From an uncultured Bacteroidales bacterium (GTDB lineage: Bacteria > Bacteroidota > Bacteroidia > Bacteroidales > Muribaculaceae): DNA of 7,614 nt. Shown in pieces: positions 5,676 to 7,614 of this stretch; the first letter of the stretch is position 1; each line of letters starts with the position of its first letter. Location: NCBI GenBank assembly GCA_900554715.1, contig USIN01000079.1:1-7614 (forward strand), written 5' to 3'. The notes under the pieces were generated by a model, which saw only the letters and a list, made by a program, of their open reading frames with translations, was not told the DNA's origin and made no database searches. A program made the translations under genes and the position numbers.

Positions 5676-6344
5676 TCACAGTCTTATCGGCCGCGAGTAA
5701 CGCAAGGGTTCTGTCGACCGGCGCATTTCTGTGGCCAGGCGGTAGTGGCCGTCGGGCTGCAGCTCCATGACGACGGGCTCGCAGTTGACGGGTGCGGCCA
5801 TGCTTTCAAATTCTTCGACGGTGAGATGGAAGAACCGCATGACAAATAGCCTGATTGTCAGTCCGTGTGTCACGAGCACGCAGTTTTCGGGAAACTGTGG
5901 GTCGGCGAAATCGCGGTTTAGACTGCCGAGCAAGTCGTTGACGCGGTCGTAGACGTCTGTGCCGGCTTCTCCGCCGGGGATGCGGTAATAGAACGTGCCG
6001 TATTCGCGCCGTTCGCGACAGATTCTGTCGAATTCGTCTTCTGACCGCAGATAGCCCCATTCCTGTTCTCTCAGCCGGGGTTCTTCGCTATAGACAAACT
6101 GTGTCCGCGGGAAGGCTGCGGCGAGACATTCAAATGTCGAGCGTGCGCGCCAGAAAGGTGAGACATAGAAGTATAGCGATTCGTCGCCGACGAGCTTTTT
6201 GAGGCGATGGCCGGCCTCGAGTGCCTGTTGGCGTCCTTTCTGTGTCAGTTCGATTGTATAGTCAGGGACGCTGCCGAAGAGATAGCGGTTGACGTTTGCT
6301 TCCGACTCCCCGTGTCTGATAAGGATTATTCTTTTAGGCTTCAT
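5676..6344 (-). CDS. Histidine phosphatase family protein (phosphoglycerate-mutase-like)
   Basis: A 222-residue member of the histidine phosphatase superfamily, clade 1. The catalytic core is complete: R10-H11-G12-E13 with H11 as phospho-acceptor, SPFWRARST at 62-70 with R66, the acid residue E93 in RLREQEWG, and H160 in LVTHGLTIRLF. PGGEAGTDVYDRV at 123-135 is the typical element before the last strand. Length (222) and the LREQEWG segment resemble phosphatases of broad or unknown substrate more than cofactor-dependent glycolytic mutase (about 230-250 residues with other signatures), so the gene is not called gpmA. It is cytoplasmic. A TATCTTTG promoter element ends only 4 nt before the ATG, and no in-frame ATG, GTG or TTG lies nearby that could replace it, so the mRNA may be leaderless. 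The gene stands alone between a strong terminator upstream and a convergent neighbour downstream. Confidence 0.9.
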   Translation of the reverse strand: MKPKRIILIRHGESEANVNRYLFGSVPDYTIELTQKGRQQALEAGHRLKKLVGDESLYFYVSPFWRARSTFECLAAAFPRTQFVYSEEPRLREQEWGYLRSEDEFDRICRERREYGTFYYRIPGGEAGTDVYDRVNDLLGSLNRDFADPQFPENCVLVTHGLTIRLFVMRFFHLTVEEFESMAAPVNCEPVVMELQPDGHYRLATEMRRSTEPLRYSRPIRL

Positions 6345-6348
6345 GCCA

Positions 6349-6356
6349 CAAAGATA
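6349..6356 (-). promoter_or_regulatory. Putative -7 promoter element for the histidine phosphatase gene
   Basis: Read on the minus strand, TATCTTTG matches TAnnTTTG exactly and is followed by TGGC and then the ATG. The predicted transcription start therefore falls at or next to the start codon. The region where a -33 element would lie (about 6376-6379) is inside the upstream terminator stem and reads TTTA on the minus strand, only a partial match. Confidence 0.5.
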
Positions 6357-6373
6357 AGGAATTATTCCAATAA

Positions 6374-6410
6374 AATAAAAGAGGATACCTCGTGAGTATC
6401 CTCTTTTATT
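6374..6410 (-). terminator. Strong rho-independent terminator of the beta-barrel/BamE-like unit
   Basis: A perfect 15-bp stem (6374-6388 paired with 6396-6410, core AAAAGAGGATAC with GTATCCTCTTTT) has a 7-nt loop CTCGTGA. It lies 18 nt past the stop codon of the secreted BamE-like gene and gives T-rich sequence on the minus strand (TTTTATT). Because the arms are flanked by A and T runs it could also stop plus-strand transcription, but no plus-strand gene ends here. Confidence 0.85.
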
Positions 6411-6428
6411 ATGACATGCTTAGGTATG

Positions 6429-7217
6429 TCATTGCACGACGTTAGAAACTATTCCGTCGGTGAAAATGACAACAAAATCGTTGTTGTACATCCACTTTTC
6501 GCGGCTGCCGCTTTCTGTTATGTTTCTCGGACGGCCGGCGATAAGTTTTACTTCGGTGGCATTCATGCCTTTGACAATTTTGCGAGCTTTTATTTCGTCC
6601 CAATGGGAGACACTGATATTGTCTGCATTCTTGACGAAACGGGCCATGCCGTCGAGGTATTTTGAATTTAGAATAGAAAAGTTTTCTATCAGCTCCTTGT
6701 GACGCGTATTTTTTTCGGGTTTTAGCTTTTCAAACGCGAGTGTTCGTGGAATTATTCCTTTTTCGCGGTAGCCGATGCTGATTTCGTATGTTAGAAACGA
6801 CATGATGCCGTCAAATGCCTGAAACGCGCTGTTGTAAGTGTATGTAGCTGCATCTTTACCTTCTCCTTCGGAGACATTACGAGCGACGACAAAGCGTTTT
6901 TTAGAGTAGTCGACATTGTCAATTCTCTCGGTTTCAAGGTCGAGATTGTCGGCAGCGTATACCATCATGGCGACAAAAACACGTTCTTTGTCAATGTCAG
7001 GAATGTCAGTGAGACCTGAAATAACGGCGTTGCCGTTATCGATAGTTGGCCGATAGACAGTAACCCCGTCGACGGTAGCCGGGAGTACATCTTTCTGTTG
7101 CTGTACCCACTCGGCGAGGTTTGCTGGGCTGTCATCTTTGGCTGTATCTTTCTTTGCGTAGATTGACAGACTTGCCGATAGGATACATAGCAGTGGCAAT
7201 AAGGCTTTTATATACAT
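6429..7217 (-). CDS. Secreted protein with BamE/SmpA-like C-terminal segment
   Basis: A 262-residue exported protein. The start is placed at the ATG at plus-strand 7215-7217, because it opens a good signal peptide (MYIKALLPLLCILSASLSIYA, cleavage after A21); an upstream in-frame ATG at 7317-7319 would add 34 residues that overlap the preceding gene and bury the signal. The mature protein begins with a charged stretch, then a mixed alpha/beta region (about 45-205) that I cannot assign. The last ~49 residues read IVKGMNATEVKLIAGRPRNI, then a W-M-Y-N segment, then VVIFTDGIVSNVV, closely following the BamE/SmpA-OmlA pattern (G-M-x-x-x-x-V-x-x-x-x-G-x-P ... W-x-Y ... V-x-F-x-x-G-x-V). Unlike proteobacterial BamE it has no lipobox. 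It begins 26 nt after the upstream beta-barrel gene, so the two are one unit ended by the strong hairpin at 6374-6410. Periplasmic location is inferred; a role in barrel assembly is only a suggestion. Confidence 0.75.
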   Translation of the reverse strand: MYIKALLPLLCILSASLSIYAKKDTAKDDSPANLAEWVQQQKDVLPATVDGVTVYRPTIDNGNAVISGLTDIPDIDKERVFVAMMVYAADNLDLETERIDNVDYSKKRFVVARNVSEGEGKDAATYTYNSAFQAFDGIMSFLTYEISIGYREKGIIPRTLAFEKLKPEKNTRHKELIENFSILNSKYLDGMARFVKNADNISVSHWDEIKARKIVKGMNATEVKLIAGRPRNITESGSREKWMYNNDFVVIFTDGIVSNVVQ

Positions 7218-7243
7218 ATGAAGATACTGTATGACATTATGTG

Positions 7244-7614
7244 TCAAAATGCTACACCGAGACGCATTATAAACATGTTTGACGCACCTCCGTCGTAGTA
7301 GTAATGATAATCGATGCATGGATCGGCATTGATAAAACCTCTTTGGTACATAAAGTCGAGATTGACGCGTTTATACCATACGCCGGCACCAATCTGCAAG
7401 CCTACATCAAATTTGTTGTCCAGGTCAATTTCGTAATCATCTGAGCTACTCGAAGAAAAATCGTAACTTGCGAATATACCGAAATGACCGTCGATTTTTA
7501 TATTGTCTGTGACGGGGAATTTATAACCGAACATGACGGGTACGAATTTGACATTATAGCCCGTATAAGATGCATCGTAATCGTCATAGTCGCTGTTTTC
7601 AATTTTGAATCCTC
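7244..7614 (-). CDS. Outer-membrane beta-barrel protein (PorT/OMP_b-brl type), C-terminal part, 5' end outside window
   Basis: The frame is open to the right window edge and gives 122 residues of the C-terminal part of a small outer-membrane barrel. It shows alternating-pattern strands with aromatic girdle residues: NVKFVPVMFGYKFPV, then IKIDGHFGIFASYDF, then FDVGLQIGAGVWYKRVNLDF, then FIMRLGVAF. The F-V-P-V-M-F-G-Y-K-F segment matches the conserved I-P-x-x-x-x-Y-x-F element of PorT-family barrels, and the final aromatic residue (F) fits a C-terminal beta-signal read by the BAM machinery. A loop rich in S, D and E (FSSSSSDDYEIDLDN) is probably extracellular. An internal ATG at 7532-7534 is not the start, since a strand continues upstream of it. 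The downstream gene, a secreted protein with a BamE-like end, starts 26 nt after the stop, so the two are probably co-transcribed. The ligand or role is unknown. Confidence 0.8.
   Translation of the reverse strand, partial: GFKIENSDYDDYDASYTGYNVKFVPVMFGYKFPVTDNIKIDGHFGIFASYDFSSSSSDDYEIDLDNKFDVGLQIGAGVWYKRVNLDFMYQRGFINADPCIDYHYYYDGGASNMFIMRLGVAF

Noticed and set aside
5663..5703. Direct repeat CGAGTAA (5663-5669 and 5694-5700)
   Set aside because: Seven bases only, one copy covering a stop codon and the other within the opposite coding gene; likely chance.
7218..7319. N-terminal extension of the secreted BamE-like gene to an earlier ATG
   Set aside because: It would overlap the end of the barrel gene, reads as a basic non-conserved stretch, and would place the signal peptide 34 residues inside the protein.

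Overview
The window looks like ordinary chromosomal DNA from a member of the Bacteroidales, possibly Muribaculaceae or a near relative; the family assignment is inference. The signs are base composition near 50% GC by eye, no Shine-Dalgarno sequences before the start codons, several matches to the Bacteroidota -7 promoter element TAnnTTTG, and protein types common in this phylum: a free-standing CarboxypepD_reg-like protein, a PorT-type outer-membrane beta-barrel and a secreted envelope protein paired with a lipoprotein phosphoesterase. There are no transposases, integrases, phage structural genes, CRISPR arrays, tRNAs or rRNAs.

Layout. From the left edge, the plus strand carries the C-terminal part of a membrane acyltransferase (family 3), joined by an ATGA overlap to a VOC/glyoxalase-fold protein. 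A promoter-like element then precedes a second plus-strand pair: a DJ-1/PfpI-family protein followed 3 nt later by a small TfoX N-terminal-domain protein. A bidirectional hairpin terminator separates these from a convergent minus-strand pair: a lipoprotein-like metallophosphoesterase and, overlapping its end by 26 nt, a secreted protein probably of the outer membrane. A 273-bp divergent intergenic region contains an inverted repeat and a promoter placed almost on the start codon of a GNAT acetyltransferase. After that come a secreted CarboxypepD_reg-domain protein and a macro-domain-like protein, all on the plus strand. A minus-strand histidine phosphatase converges on the latter with only 6 nt between stop codons. 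Its own promoter is squeezed between its start codon and a strong terminator belonging to the next minus-strand unit: a partial beta-barrel outer-membrane protein followed by a secreted protein with a BamE/SmpA-like C-terminus.

How the genes fit together. Four of the twelve genes encode exported, probably envelope proteins, a fifth is a membrane acyltransferase and another is a predicted lipoprotein. The others are small cytoplasmic enzymes or binding proteins. The genes fall into short units of one to three rather than one pathway, and I see no convincing new defence or mobile system. The best second-look items are the macro-like protein, the two start codons placed almost at the predicted transcription start, the beta-barrel/BamE-like pair, and the inverted repeat overlapping the acetyltransferase promoter.
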